Positions 52,366 to 62,871 are shown, counted from the first letter of the stretch. The stretch: 64,000 nucleotides of DNA from Prochlorococcus marinus bv. HNLC1 (GCA_000218705.1 GL947594.1:895848-959847), one strand, 5' to 3'. Made by a program: numbers and translations. The notes: generated by a model from the sequence alone, not told the origin.

Positions 52366-53392
52366 TTAATCTTTTCCAATATATGTTTTGTTTATTAATT
52401 TAAGGAGATATTTTTTTAAACCTCTCATAGGAAGTAGATTAATCATTTTACGTAGACGTCCTCTTCTTTTTGCATGACTTCTTACTCCTAAAAGTAAATC
52501 GTAAAGAAAATTATAAGTATCTTCTTTTGATTCAAATATTCCAACACGTTGAGGTGATCCCTTTGAATCTAGTAAAGGTTTAGTTTTCTCATATGCAATT
52601 TTGTATTCAAACCAGGGTATAGATGGCCACAAATGATGAATAAGATGATAATTTTGACCCATTATTAATATATTCATAAATCTACTGGGATATACTCTTG
52701 AATTGATCCATTTATTTCTAGAACGAAATGGTCTGTGAGGTAAATAGTCAAAAAATATTCCTAATGTAACACCAACCATTAAAGCCGGTCCAAACCATAA
52801 ATTATAAATAAGATTCATAAAATCAAACTTTATACCAGCAAGTATTAATGTTATGAAAATAGATCTCTCTATACCCCATTGAAGTAGTTCATATTTTCTC
52901 CATAATTTTCTTTGGAAGAAGAATATTTCATGATAAAAAAATCTTGGTGCAATTAACCAAATTGGGCCAAATGTGCTGACAATGTGATCTGGATCATTTT
53001 TAGGATCATTGACATGAATATGATGTTGCAGGTGTACCCTTGTAAAAACGGGAAAACTAAAACCTAATAAGATAGCTGATCCATGCCCCATTAATTGATT
53101 TATCCAAGGAACTGGATGTGCGGCTTTATGACATGCATCGTGAATAACTGTACCTTCAATATGTAACGCAAGAAATGCAGTCGCAACAAGTAATGGTAAA
53201 GGCCAATCACCTTTATACCACTGCCAAATACTAATAAAAGCAAGAATATAACCACCTATAAATAACCCTAATGTGGGATTCCAAAAATTGGGAGGATCAA
53301 CATAAGTCTTTATCTCCTTCTGCCAATTAAAAGTTGTAGGAGATAGCTTTTTAACCTTCTTATTTTGAATACTTAAATTAGCGATTGTTCAT
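52366..53392 (-). CDS. crtR: Beta-carotene hydroxylase CrtR (frameshift at codon 2)
   Basis: CrtR hydroxylates beta-carotene to zeaxanthin, the main carotenoid of Prochlorococcus. It is a membrane di-iron enzyme with three histidine clusters: HDACHKAAH, HLQHHIHVNDP and YHLIHHLWPS. Hydrophobic segments fit four or so membrane helices. The conserved frame runs upstream to ACAATCGCTAAT directly after an ATG plus one extra A at 53388-53389. Dropping that base gives MTIANLSIQNKKVKK and 341 residues. The first ATG in the raw frame (53091) would lose the first histidine box, so it cannot be the true start. Confidence 0.88.
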
Positions 53393-53580
53393 GTAAATCT
53401 ATAAATAATATAACTAAATTTTTAGTAAATTTGTATTTTTCTGTCTAAAGATTTTCAAAAAATATTTCTTCTACAAACTATTATATATAATTATGAACTT
53501 TATATTTTAATGTATCAAAATGGAGATCTAAATAAAAAAAAAGATTCAAATGCTCTCCACTGAATTAAAATATTATTTAA

Positions 53581-53662
53581 GCGGTCGTGGCGGAATTGGT
53601 AGACGCGCGAGTTTTAGGTACTCGTATCTTATGGTGTGGGAGTTCAAGTCTCCCCGACCGCA
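53581..53662 (+). tRNA. trnL: tRNA-Leu (UAG anticodon)
   Basis: A complete cloverleaf is visible. The acceptor stem GCGGTCG pairs with CGACCGC, the D loop has GGTAGACGC, the anticodon arm CGAGT-TTTAGGT-ACTCG has anticodon TAG, the variable arm is long as in class II tRNAs, and the T loop is TTCAAGT. The discriminator base is A. CCA is not encoded. Confidence 0.97.
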
Positions 53663-53740
53663 TGAAGTTATTTCAAGTATTTATATTGAATCAAATTTAT
53701 AAGAGTTTTTCTTCTTTAACATATTTAATTAATTAGTTTG

Positions 53741-54271
53741 ATGTTTTTAGTATTTTTTATTGGGTCTTTATATTTATTTATTGGTTGTATTTCACTATTT
53801 ACAGCATTATTATTTATTGAATTAGGAAGACCTAAAGATCTTATTCAATCTGGATTATTAATACTCCTTGGAACGTTTCTGCTTATATATAAAAATGTAT
53901 TTAATTTAAAGGTTTCTTTGATTTTATCTTTAAATGCTACATTAATTAGCTTTTACTTTATAGAAAATTTTTCTTATAGGTGGAATCAGCTTTTAGACAA
54001 AGAAAAATTTGATATTAAAAGTTTGTCTGGATTTAAGAGAAATTTTTCAATAATTTATAGGATTATTAGGCTTGATCTTAAAAATATATTTTTAGATAAT
54101 AAGATAGGAAAAGTGTTTAAAAATACTTCAATTAAAAAAAAATGGGTTAGAAAACAGGATAATAATAATTCAAGTGATAAAGAAGCATCTTCAAAACAGT
54201 ATATTAAAAATATTCAGACAACAGATTTTTCTAAAAAAGATATAATAAATGATGAAAAAATTAAATCTTGA
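53741..54271 (+). CDS. ycf66: Ycf66-family membrane protein
   Basis: A 176-residue protein with the N-terminal Ycf66 domain: two or three hydrophobic segments with the shared FIELGRPKDLIQSGLLILLG. The C-terminal half is polar, lysine- and asparagine-rich, and probably disordered (DNNNSSDKEASSKQYIKN). Ycf66 is found in cyanobacteria and some plastids; its role is unclear. I start at the ATG after a TTG. It lies 43 bases upstream of ileS on the same strand. Confidence 0.75.
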   Translation: MFLVFFIGSLYLFIGCISLFTALLFIELGRPKDLIQSGLLILLGTFLLIYKNVFNLKVSLILSLNATLISFYFIENFSYRWNQLLDKEKFDIKSLSGFKRNFSIIYRIIRLDLKNIFLDNKIGKVFKNTSIKKKWVRKQDNNNSSDKEASSKQYIKNIQTTDFSKKDIINDEKIKS

Positions 54272-54314
54272 AAATATCAAAATTGATAAATAATAATTTT
54301 CACCAATATTAAAT

Positions 54315-57207
54315 ATGTCTGAGAACAAAAATCATAAATCATCAAAATTTTCTTATAAGGATACTCTCAATCTTTTAAAGACTGACTTTTCAATGAGAGC
54401 TAACTCAGTTAAAAGAGAACCGGAAATTCAAAAGTTTTGGTCAGAAAATAAAATTGATATGAATTTAGGTTTAACTAATAAAGGGAAAAACTTTACTCTT
54501 CATGATGGTCCTCCTTATGCAAATGGACCTCTTCATATGGGTCATGCGCTAAACAAAGTTTTAAAAGATTTTATTAATAAATATAAAATTCTAAAAGGCT
54601 ATAGAGTTCACTTTGTTCCTGGATGGGATTGTCACGGCTTACCAATTGAATTAAAAGTACTTCAAAAATTAAAAAATGAAGAAAGAAGAAATTTAGATAT
54701 TTTAGGACTTCGTCAAAAGGCTACAGAATATGCGAAAAAACAAATTTATTCTCAAATGGAAGGCTTTAAAAGATGGGCTATCTGGGGTGACTGGGAGAAT
54801 CCATACCTTACCTTGAAAAAAAATTATGAATCAGCTCAAATAGAAGTATTTGGAAAAATGTTTCTGAAAGGCTATATATTTAGGGGCTTAAAGCCTGTCC
54901 ATTGGAGTCCTAGCTCAAGAACCGCTTTAGCTGAGGCCGAATTGGAATATCCAGATGAACATTTTTCAAAAAGTGTTTATGTATCTTTCAGAATTACATC
55001 TTTTCCTAAACATATTGAATTAAAACTTGAAAAAAATAATTTCAATAAACATGTTTCAAAAAATATTGGAAATTATTTTATTTTAATTTGGACAACTACA
55101 CCTTGGACTCTGCCTGCCAACGAAGCTGCTGCTGTTAATCCAAAAGTAATTTATGTAGTTGCTTCGGATGATGATGAAAACATCTTTATTTTTGCTAAAG
55201 ATTTATTAGAAATAGTTCAAGAAAAATTAAATAAAGAATTTCAACTTATTATTTGATATTAGTGGCTCTGAATTAGAAGGTATTGAATATAAGCATCCAA
55301 CTAAGGATAAACTTTGTCCGGTAATTTTGGGAGGTGATTACATAACAACAGAATCTGGAACTGGAATTGTGCATACCGCTCCTGGTCATGGTATTGACGA
55401 TTTCAATGCAGGATTAAAATATAAACTCCCAATAACATGCATTGTTGATGAAAAAGGAAATTTAACTGATGATGCAGGAATTTTTAAAGATCTCAATGTC
55501 TTAAAAGATGCAAATGATCAAATTATTGAATTTTTAGAAAGTCAAAATCTTCTTATGTTAATGGAAGTTTATAAACATAGATATCCTTATGATTGGAGAA
55601 CTAAAAAACCTACAATCTTTAGAGCTACTGAACAATGGTTCGCATCTGTAGATGGTTTTAGATCCTCAGCTCTTGAATCTATTGAAAAGGTAGATTGGAT
55701 GCCTAACAGTGGAAAAAAGAGAATTAAATCTATGGTTGTAGGAAGAGGTGATTGGTGTATCTCAAGACAAAGATCATGGGGTGTCCCGATACCAGTTTTT
55801 TATAAAAAAAATAGTAATGAAGTACTTATTAATCAGACGACACTAAATCATATTCAAGATCTTTTTGAAGAACATGGTGCTGATATTTGGTGGAGTTGGG
55901 ATGAACAAAAATTATTGCCTCCTGAATATTTAAATGATGCGAAAAACTGGAAAAAAGGTTTAGATACGATGGATGTTTGGTTTGATTCCGGTTCTAGTTG
56001 GGCTGCAGTATGCAATCAAAGAGAGGGTATGCAATATCCTGCAGATTTATATTTGGAAGGATCTGACCAACATAGAGGTTGGTTCCAATCATCATTATTG
56101 ACTTCAGTGGCAGTAAATAATAAAGCTCCATATAAAACAGTACTTACTCATGGATTTGCCTTAGATGAGAATGGTAGAAAGATGAGTAAATCTTTAGGTA
56201 ATGTTGTAGATCCAAATATTGTTATTAATGGTGGAGCTAATCAAAAAATTAATCCAGCATATGGAGCGGATGTGTTGAGACTATGGGTAAGTTCCGTTGA
56301 TTATTCAGTGGATGTTCCTATTGGATCTAACATATTAAAACAATTATCTGATGTTTATAGAAAAGTAAGAAATACAGCTAGATATTTAATTGGTAACTTA
56401 CATGATTATGATCCTTCTCTCCAAAGTATCAGTATCCAAGATTTACCTATTTTAGATAAATGGATGTTACATCGTTTAGTGGAAGTTATTGATCAAATTA
56501 CATCTGCATATGAAAATTATGAATTTTCAAAGTTTTTTCAAATTTTGCAAAGTTTTTGTGTAGTAGATTTATCAAATTTTTATTTAGATATAGCAAAAGA
56601 TAGATTATATGTCAGTTCTCCAAACCAATTTAGAAGAAGATCTTGTCAATTTGTTCTTTCAAAAATAATTGAAAATTTAGCAGTTCTTATCTCTCCAGTT
56701 TTATGTCATATGGCAGAAGATATTTGGCAGAATTTGCCCTATAAAGTTCAAGAAAAATCAGTTTTTCAGAGAGGCTGGCCTTCAATACCTTCTGATTGGA
56801 AAAACCTTGATATTGAATCAAAAATGTTTAATTTGAGAAAATTAAGAGTTGAAATTAATAAAGTAATTGAAGGATGTAGAAATCAACAGCAGGTTGGCGC
56901 AGCTCTTGAAACAGAAATAATGTTTTTGCCTAAAGATAATAAATTAAAAGAAGCTCTTATTTGGCTCAAGAGTTCTGGAAATCCTGAAGTAGATTGTTAT
57001 AGTGATTGGCTTATCGTTTCTAATTTCTTGCTCATTGAGAATCCACTTGAGGAAAGTTTATTAACCGTACATAATGACTTTGGTACTATTCAAATACAAA
57101 AAGCAAAAGGTATAAAGTGCGATAGATGTTGGCATTTTCAAGAATTTACATTCAAAGGAAAGCAGAATACAAATTTATGCAAAAGATGTTCTGAAATAAT
57201 TAAATAA
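54315..57207 (+). CDS. ileS: Isoleucyl-tRNA synthetase (frameshifted)
   Basis: IleS charges tRNA-Ile and edits misactivated valine. The N-terminal piece has the HIGH motif as HMGH ([17 protein letters not shown]) and the start of the CP1 editing domain ([13 protein letters not shown]). The second piece has the editing-site [40 protein letters not shown], the KMSKS motif ([10 protein letters not shown]), the anticodon-binding region, and a C-terminal zinc site CDRCWHF...CKRC. One surplus base near 55249 breaks the frame inside the editing domain; removing it gives [15 protein letters not shown]. IleS is essential, so this is probably a sequence error. Confidence 0.95.
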
Positions 57208-57511
57208 TTAACTTTTTAATTCTAATAAACATTAATTAAGAATATTTAAATTTTCTCAAAGTCTTTGAAGAATATATTAGATTTTCAAACAATATGTGTC
57301 AAGAAATTTGCATTTTTCTTTGGAAATAATTCTTATTAATTACATCATTTTTAATACTGGGATCTATCAATCTCAGTTATTGGTGAAATAGTACATAATT
57401 TATTCACTACAAACCTTATACAATCTTTTGTTTCCCATTTTGAATATATCCTTTAATTATTGAGATGCTTTATGTAATATTTAAGCCTATTTTGTTATAT
57501 TTTAAATTAAT
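57208..57511. other. Gap between ileS and the DUF3177 gene
   Basis: About 300 AT-rich bases between convergent genes. No tRNA or strong terminator is visible. On the minus strand a 34-codon open stretch (57452 down to 57351) reads WETKDCIRFVVNKLC then ISPITEIDRSQY before a stop, but it has no start codon, so it may be a broken small gene or chance. Confidence 0.4.
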
Positions 57512-58135
57512 CTAATATTCTCCATAATTTGAAAAACCTGAATTTCTTCCAGATCTTGGTAGCTTAATGATGAACCATTGAAATAGTCCTAACATATAAA
57601 TAAGTAATGCAAATAATCCTATGAATTTTGCAATTGGTTCTGTAAAATTTGCACCAAATAAAAAATTAAATAATTGATTTATTATTTGAGATAAATTTTT
57701 TGATGGTTCAGACCACTTTAAACATTCGGAACTATTAATTGAATTAATACAGGATAAATTTTGAAAAAACTGTACTAAAAAACTTATAGATATGAAAGTT
57801 AATGCCCATCTCCAAGCTCTTGTTGTTGTAACAAGTGCATTAGTTAATTGATAGCCTTTTAATTCTCTATTTATATCATTCCATAACCAAACACAAATAG
57901 TCATTAACGAAGTAGAAATTATTAATATTAATAGTGAAAATTCTACACCTCCGATAAACAATATAAGGCTAATGAAAAATAGTATTGAGACCTTCCAATA
58001 TGTTATTAATAACTTCTCAATAGCTTTGTTCCTTTTCTTGATTGACCATATAAAAATTGAGAGAGGAACTCCTACTATAAAAATTGAAGATAGTTGAAAT
58101 GTTATCCAAGCAGAAAATTCATTAATAGAGGTCAA
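57512..58135 (-). CDS. DUF3177 family membrane protein
   Basis: A 207-residue polytopic protein that I place in the cyanobacterial DUF3177 family. There are about five hydrophobic segments, the conserved-looking TTRAWRWALTFISISFLVQF, and a C-terminal FALLIYMLGLFQWFIIKLPRSGR that ends in a polar tail. The N terminus has no cleavable signal. The function is unknown. It diverges from trmB with a gap of about 150 bases. Confidence 0.65.
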   Translation of the reverse strand: MTSINEFSAWITFQLSSIFIVGVPLSIFIWSIKKRNKAIEKLLITYWKVSILFFISLILFIGGVEFSLLILIISTSLMTICVWLWNDINRELKGYQLTNALVTTTRAWRWALTFISISFLVQFFQNLSCINSINSSECLKWSEPSKNLSQIINQLFNFLFGANFTEPIAKFIGLFALLIYMLGLFQWFIIKLPRSGRNSGFSNYGEY

Positions 58136-58285
58136 AATTTTTTCTTATTAACATACTTAAATATTAAACCTCAATAGTCAATAACTGTAATCTTTATTTT
58201 TATAGTTGGGTATAAATAAAAAATTAAATCTCTACTATGAAAACTTTCGTCTTATTTGTTAGATATAAATGATGAGGAAATTAAA

Positions 58286-58914
58286 ATGCGACAACATGTC
58301 AATCCATTAAGTAAAGTTTTTAATGATATAGAGCCCATTCCACACTTAAAGGACATTTTTAATGACCATACCAAGCCTCTACATTTAGATATTGGCTGTG
58401 GTTCAGGAAATTTCTTGATTAATTTAGCTAAACATAATAAGAATTGGAATTATATAGGTTTAGAAATTAGAGAAAAATTAGTTAATAAATCAAAATCAAA
58501 ATTAAAAGATGAATCTATAGATAATTTATTCTTTGCATTCGGAAATGCTGAATATTTAATTGAGGACTGTATTGGTAAATTCCCGGAGATATAGTATCAA
58601 GTGTCTCTTTCAATTTTCCAGATCCTTGGTTTAAGAAAAAACATCATAAAAGAAGAATAATACGACCTCAATTAATTCATAAAATTTCTCAACTTATGGC
58701 AAATGGAGGATATATTTCAATCAAAAGTGATGTAGAGGAACTTTTTGAATATATGGATATGACTATAATCAAATCTAAATGTTTTAGTACTTATATCTAT
58801 CAAGATAGTGAAATATTTAATTCATATAATCCCATAGATTTAAAAACTAATCGAGAAAATTATGTTATTAGAAATAAACTAAAAGTTTTTGAGAAATTAT
58901 ATAAAAAAATTTAA
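58286..58914 (+). CDS. trmB: tRNA (guanine-N7-)-methyltransferase TrmB (frameshifted)
   Basis: TrmB methylates guanine 46 of tRNA with S-adenosylmethionine. The N-terminal piece has RQHVNPLSKVF, the AdoMet site LDIGCGSGNFLINLA, and GLEIREKLV. The second piece has the family signature FNFPDPWFKKKHHKRR with the catalytic aspartate, then GGYISIKSDVEE. The frame breaks at 58580-58581, where a T is missing; restoring it gives GKFPGDIVSSVSFNFPDPW. I start at the ATG that follows a GAGG ribosome site; a TTG upstream would add ten residues. The joined length is about 209 residues. Confidence 0.92.
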
Positions 58915-58916
58915 TA

Positions 58917-60263
58917 TTAAAATTTATCTTTAATTATTTTTTCAGCAATAGTTGTCATTTGAATTGAAATATCATCAACTAGACTTTTATCTTCTGCTTC
59001 TACTAAAATTCTTAAAACTGATTCTGTTCCACTATTTCGAGCAAAAATTCTGCAGGGTTCTGATATATTATCTAATTTTTCTTTAATTAATTTATTCATA
59101 TTATCTTCTATTAAATCTTTAAAATTTTTATTATTGGAAGTTAATTGTATATTAGTCAGTTTTTGTGGAAAACCTTTAAAGCTAGTTTTTAATAAATCTT
59201 TTAAAGTTATATTTCTCTTGCTACAAAAATTGGCTATTTGAATAGCAGTTAGAACTCCATCTCCTGAGTAATTATTTATTTTTGAGAGAATATGCCCAGA
59301 TTGCTCACCACCTAAATCTGCCTTTTGTTTATTAATTGCTTCGTGTATAAACTTATCTCCAACAGGTGTTCTAATTAAAATACCACCAAGGTCATTCCAT
59401 GCTTTCTCAAATCCTAAATTTGACATTACCGTTGTAATTAATAAGTTTCTCGATAAAATTTTTTCTTTCATGAGTTCCCTGCCCCATAGAAATAAGATAT
59501 GATCGCCATCAAGAATATTTTCTTCTGAATCTATCCCTATAACTCTATCAGCATCCCCATCAAAGCTAAAACCTATCTCAGCATTAAATTCCTTGATAGC
59601 TTTTTTTAAAGGATCAAGACAAGTTGATCCACAGTTGACATTTATTTTTGATCCATCAGCATTACTATTGATGACATAAACATTTGCACCTAATCTCTTA
59701 AATACATTTTCTGCAAAGACTGAGGCAGATCCATGACAAGTATCTAATATTATTTTCATTCCATTAAGATTATTATTGCCTATAGAATCAATTAAGCTTT
59801 GCTTGTATACCTCTAAAAGATCAAATTTTTGTATAATTTTTTTTTCTTTTCTAAAAATTAAATTAGATTTAATTTTGTTTAAATAACTTTCAATTTCTAT
59901 TTCTTTTTTTTGATTTAATTTATTACCATAATGATCAAAAATTTTTATTCCATTATATTCAGGTGGATTATGACTGGCTGATATCATAATCCCTGCATAT
60001 ATTTTAAATTTCTTAATTAGGAATGGTATCGCTGGGGTTGGGCAAATGCCTATATCAATTACTTCTTTCCCAGACTGATTTAATCCATTAGATAAAGCTT
60101 CTAGTAATAAATCTCCACTAACTCTTGTGTCTCTCCCAATTAAAACTTTTTGTGTATCGTTATTAATGGTTCCGAAAGCATATCCTATCTTTTGAGCAAG
60201 ATCGTATGTGATTTCTTTATTAAATATACCTCTAATACCATCAGTTCCAAAGATTGATTGCAT
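58917..60263 (-). CDS. glmM: Phosphoglucosamine mutase
   Basis: GlmM converts glucosamine-6-phosphate to glucosamine-1-phosphate for peptidoglycan and lipid precursors. The 448-residue protein has the N-terminal FGTDGIRGIFN, the phosphoserine site ISASHNPPEYNGIKIF, the magnesium loop SFDGDADRVIGID, GGEQSGHIL and the C-terminal phosphate-binding ARNSGTESVLRILVE. The ISASHNPP form supports GlmM over other hexose phosphate mutases. It converges on trmB with a two-base gap. Confidence 0.95.
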   Translation of the reverse strand: MQSIFGTDGIRGIFNKEITYDLAQKIGYAFGTINNDTQKVLIGRDTRVSGDLLLEALSNGLNQSGKEVIDIGICPTPAIPFLIKKFKIYAGIMISASHNPPEYNGIKIFDHYGNKLNQKKEIEIESYLNKIKSNLIFRKEKKIIQKFDLLEVYKQSLIDSIGNNNLNGMKIILDTCHGSASVFAENVFKRLGANVYVINSNADGSKINVNCGSTCLDPLKKAIKEFNAEIGFSFDGDADRVIGIDSEENILDGDHILFLWGRELMKEKILSRNLLITTVMSNLGFEKAWNDLGGILIRTPVGDKFIHEAINKQKADLGGEQSGHILSKINNYSGDGVLTAIQIANFCSKRNITLKDLLKTSFKGFPQKLTNIQLTSNNKNFKDLIEDNMNKLIKEKLDNISEPCRIFARNSGTESVLRILVEAEDKSLVDDISIQMTTIAEKIIKDKF

Positions 60264-60375
60264 ATTTTAATTAAATTTATAGCTAAAATCTTTTATAAAT
60301 TCTTTTACATATATCAGTATAGTATCCTTTTATCAATTTATTTAATTAAAATTTCTATACTCAAACCTTAAAAAG

Positions 60376-60834
60376 ATGGAATCCCACAATAAGTACTCGT
60401 CCAATAAGTTTCAAAAAATTATCTTAGCTTTATTATCACTTTTTTTAATAGCTTTTATATTATTTTTCAAAAGTACTATTTTTAAATCTACTTTACAATT
60501 AAGAAATTTTGGTAATTTATCTATGGATCCAGAAATAGCATTCACAAATGGCAAACCGACCTATTTAGAATTTTATGCTGAATGGTGTGAAATATGTAAG
60601 GAGATGGCTTCAGAAGTTACAGAATTGAAAGAGGATTTTGATAATGAAATAAATTTTGTTTTCTTGAACGTTGATAATCCCAAATGGGATAAATTTATTA
60701 AACAATTCAAAGTGAATGGAATACCTCAAATTAATATTTTTGATTCTAATTCAAATTTACAAGCAACTTTTACTGGTCTTCAGGAAGAAAAAACTTTAAA
60801 AAATTCTATAAATAATATAATTGAAGGAGTATAA
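60376..60834 (+). CDS. txlA: Membrane-anchored thioredoxin-like protein (TxlA/HCF164 type)
   Basis: A 152-residue protein with an N-terminal membrane anchor (about residues 15-34) and a thioredoxin fold. The redox site is WCEIC, matching TxlA and plant HCF164, which carry reducing power across the thylakoid for cytochrome maturation. Other features are LEFYAEWCEICKEM, NVDNPKWDKF and the cis-proline loop VNGIPQINIF. It sits alone between divergent glmM and convergent thyX. Confidence 0.85.
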   Translation: MESHNKYSSNKFQKIILALLSLFLIAFILFFKSTIFKSTLQLRNFGNLSMDPEIAFTNGKPTYLEFYAEWCEICKEMASEVTELKEDFDNEINFVFLNVDNPKWDKFIKQFKVNGIPQINIFDSNSNLQATFTGLQEEKTLKNSINNIIEGV

Positions 60835-60908
60835 ATAAAAACAATTAATACTTAGAAAGTTGATTCCTAAAAAATATAACTTTAGTAATCACAAAATAAT
60901 AAAGAAGC

Positions 60909-61541
60909 TTACCAATCTAAGGCTTTAGAAACTATTGGGAAATTTTCTTTAAAAATTTTTCTGCAACTTAAAGCAATTTGCTTATGTTCTTCTTGGGTAC
61001 CATTGGCTGATCTTAAATTTATGTAGTGGATCCATGAGCGGCATGAGCCTGTCATATAGATTCTTGTAGGAGTTGCTAGCGGTAAAATGAACCTAGCACA
61101 TTCCTTAGCTATACCTGCATCCAACATTTCTTCATATAAATTTGAGGTTTTTGCAAAATTTTCTTTAATTTTATTAATATATTTATTTTTAAGTTCATCA
61201 GGCAAATCTGAAATGGAATTCTGTCTATTTTTAATATCTTGTCTTCTAAGTTCTGGTATTGGAATATTACCTAATTGTGAGCTATCAGCATATCTTTGAG
61301 AAAATTCTTGAAATGTAAATGATCTATGTCTTAGTATTTGAGCTGCGATACCTCTGTTAGTTTCTATTTGCAGGGTCATAAAAGACTGTTCAAATACGCT
61401 CCAATGCTCATTTTTAATACAGTAACTCAGTAATCTTGAAAAGTCTTGATTGTCCTGGTTCTTGGGATTACTTACTCTGGCAATATATGCCATAGTTTTT
61501 TCAGCCTCAGGTGTTATTGATAGTAGTTGAACATTTTGCAT
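60909..61541 (-). CDS. thyX: Flavin-dependent thymidylate synthase ThyX
   Basis: ThyX makes dTMP with reduced FAD. The 210-residue protein has the ThyX motif in the form RHRSFTFQEFSQRY, starting near residue 75, EHWSVFEQSFMTLQIET before it, and the C-terminal LPLATPTRIYMTGSCRSWIHYINLR. It lies directly downstream of dcd, which supplies dUMP precursors, so the pair forms a thymidine-nucleotide operon with a 12-base gap. Confidence 0.95.
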   Translation of the reverse strand: MQNVQLLSITPEAEKTMAYIARVSNPKNQDNQDFSRLLSYCIKNEHWSVFEQSFMTLQIETNRGIAAQILRHRSFTFQEFSQRYADSSQLGNIPIPELRRQDIKNRQNSISDLPDELKNKYINKIKENFAKTSNLYEEMLDAGIAKECARFILPLATPTRIYMTGSCRSWIHYINLRSANGTQEEHKQIALSCRKIFKENFPIVSKALDW

Positions 61542-61553
61542 ATTAAATTTTTG

Positions 61554-62135
61554 CTAGAGTAACTTCTTCTGGTTGATTTTGATATTTACCTTACGATCGT
61601 TATAAGTAGTTTCACATGGATCACCTTCAAAAAAAAGTATTTGACAAATACCTTCATTCGCATATATGCGACAATCAGCACCTGAACTATTACTAAATTC
61701 AAGAGTGAGATGACCTTCCCAGCCAGCCTCTGCTGGAGTTGTATTAACAATAATTCCTAAACGCGCATAAGTACTTTTACCTAAGCAGATGACCGTAATA
61801 TTTTCTGGGACTCTCATTCTTTCTAAAGCTACACCTAAGCCATATGAGTGAGCCGGCAAAATAAAATAATCTCCATCTTTATCATTATGTAGAGGTGTCT
61901 TTTCTAAATTTTTAGGATTGAAATTTTTGGGATTCATTACTGTCCCAGGTACATGTCTAAAAATGAGAAATTCATTAGATGATAGTCTTAAATCATATCC
62001 GTATGAGGAACAACCATAACTTAGAACGGCTCTCTTCTTTTGTTTAGGATCTAGATGTCTAATTAATTTTGATTGAAAAGGATTAAGCATCCCTTTGGAA
62101 GCTTGTTCGGTAATCCAAATGTCATTTTTGAGCAT
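61554..62135 (-). CDS. dcd: dCTP deaminase
   Basis: Dcd converts dCTP to dUTP on the route to dTTP. The 193-residue protein has SYGCSSYGYDLRLS, the active-site GKSTYARLGIIVNTTPAEAGWEGHLTLEFSN and CQILFFEGD. It is four bases downstream of the CobO-like gene and 12 upstream of thyX, all on the minus strand, so the three are likely cotranscribed. Confidence 0.95.
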   Translation of the reverse strand: MLKNDIWITEQASKGMLNPFQSKLIRHLDPKQKKRAVLSYGCSSYGYDLRLSSNEFLIFRHVPGTVMNPKNFNPKNLEKTPLHNDKDGDYFILPAHSYGLGVALERMRVPENITVICLGKSTYARLGIIVNTTPAEAGWEGHLTLEFSNSSGADCRIYANEGICQILFFEGDPCETTYNDRKVNIKINQKKLL

Positions 62136-62139
62136 AATT

Positions 62140-62727
62140 TTACGAGCGAAGTTCAGTAACTTGATCAGCCATTAATAAGAATTTTTTTGGAATTTTCGTT
62201 CCTGTAAGGATTACATCTCCAGAGATAAATCTGTCTTCAAGTGCTGAAATCAAATCATCTTCTTGAATAATGCCCAACTCCACAGCGCGGAAAACCTCAT
62301 CCAAAATTACTTGATCTTGTTCTCCTGATAATAATTGTTTTTTACAAAATTCCCATAATTCAATAGTAGAGTTTCTAATTGAATTTTTTATATTATCGTC
62401 ACTGGATATACTTTGAGAATCATATTGATCATAAGAATCTGATGATCTTATCCATAAAAGATTATCGCATAAGCTTACTGGGTTTAAGACCCCTTGTTTA
62501 ACACCTCCTTTCATTAATTGAACTAGTAATACTCTTCTTCCTAGAGCTGCGTTCCTTATGCAATCTCGAATTATTGTCGAATAGCTTCCCCTATAAGAAG
62601 ATTGATAAATTTGAATTTGACCATTTTGTTTTATCCTTTTGACTTTATTTTCAGAGCTTTCTTGAATACTAAAGTTGATAAAATCATTCTTATTTCTTGA
62701 TAAGTTTGTTGAACCACTAACAACCAT
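62140..62727 (-). CDS. Cobalamin adenosyltransferase (CobO/BtuR)-like protein with a degenerate P-loop
   Basis: A 195-residue protein with the overall CobO/BtuR plan: the nucleotide-site strand GQIQIYQ, a helix DCIRNAALGRRVLLVQLMKGG, and DEVFRAVELGIIQEDDLI. The P-loop that should read like GxGKTTAA is SSYRGSYST, without the lysine. In CobO the loop binds ATP, so activity is doubtful, or ATP is bound in another way. Residues 1-30 are a polar leader. It lies upstream of dcd and diverges from ntcA. Confidence 0.65.
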   Translation of the reverse strand: MVVSGSTNLSRNKNDFINFSIQESSENKVKRIKQNGQIQIYQSSYRGSYSTIIRDCIRNAALGRRVLLVQLMKGGVKQGVLNPVSLCDNLLWIRSSDSYDQYDSQSISSDDNIKNSIRNSTIELWEFCKKQLLSGEQDQVILDEVFRAVELGIIQEDDLISALEDRFISGDVILTGTKIPKKFLLMADQVTELRS

Positions 62728-62831
62728 TATTTTCTAGCTTTAACTACATAAAGTATAATTTGAATTTATTAACACTGCATATAGTGTAATTTTACTTAAA
62801 AGAATAAAACTTTAGATAAAAACCTAAAATG

Positions 62832-62871
62832 GTTACTATTGATACATGATTATTTTGCGCATCTCTATAAC
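62832..62871 (+). promoter_or_regulatory. ntcA: Putative NtcA-activated promoter of ntcA
   Basis: GTT-N8-TAC (62832-62845) differs by one base from the NtcA consensus GTA-N8-TAC. TATAAC at 62866-62871 could be the -10, 20 bases downstream, near the ~22-base spacing of class II NtcA promoters. That leaves a leader of about 15 bases before the ATG. NtcA autoregulation is known in cyanobacteria. Confidence 0.45.
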
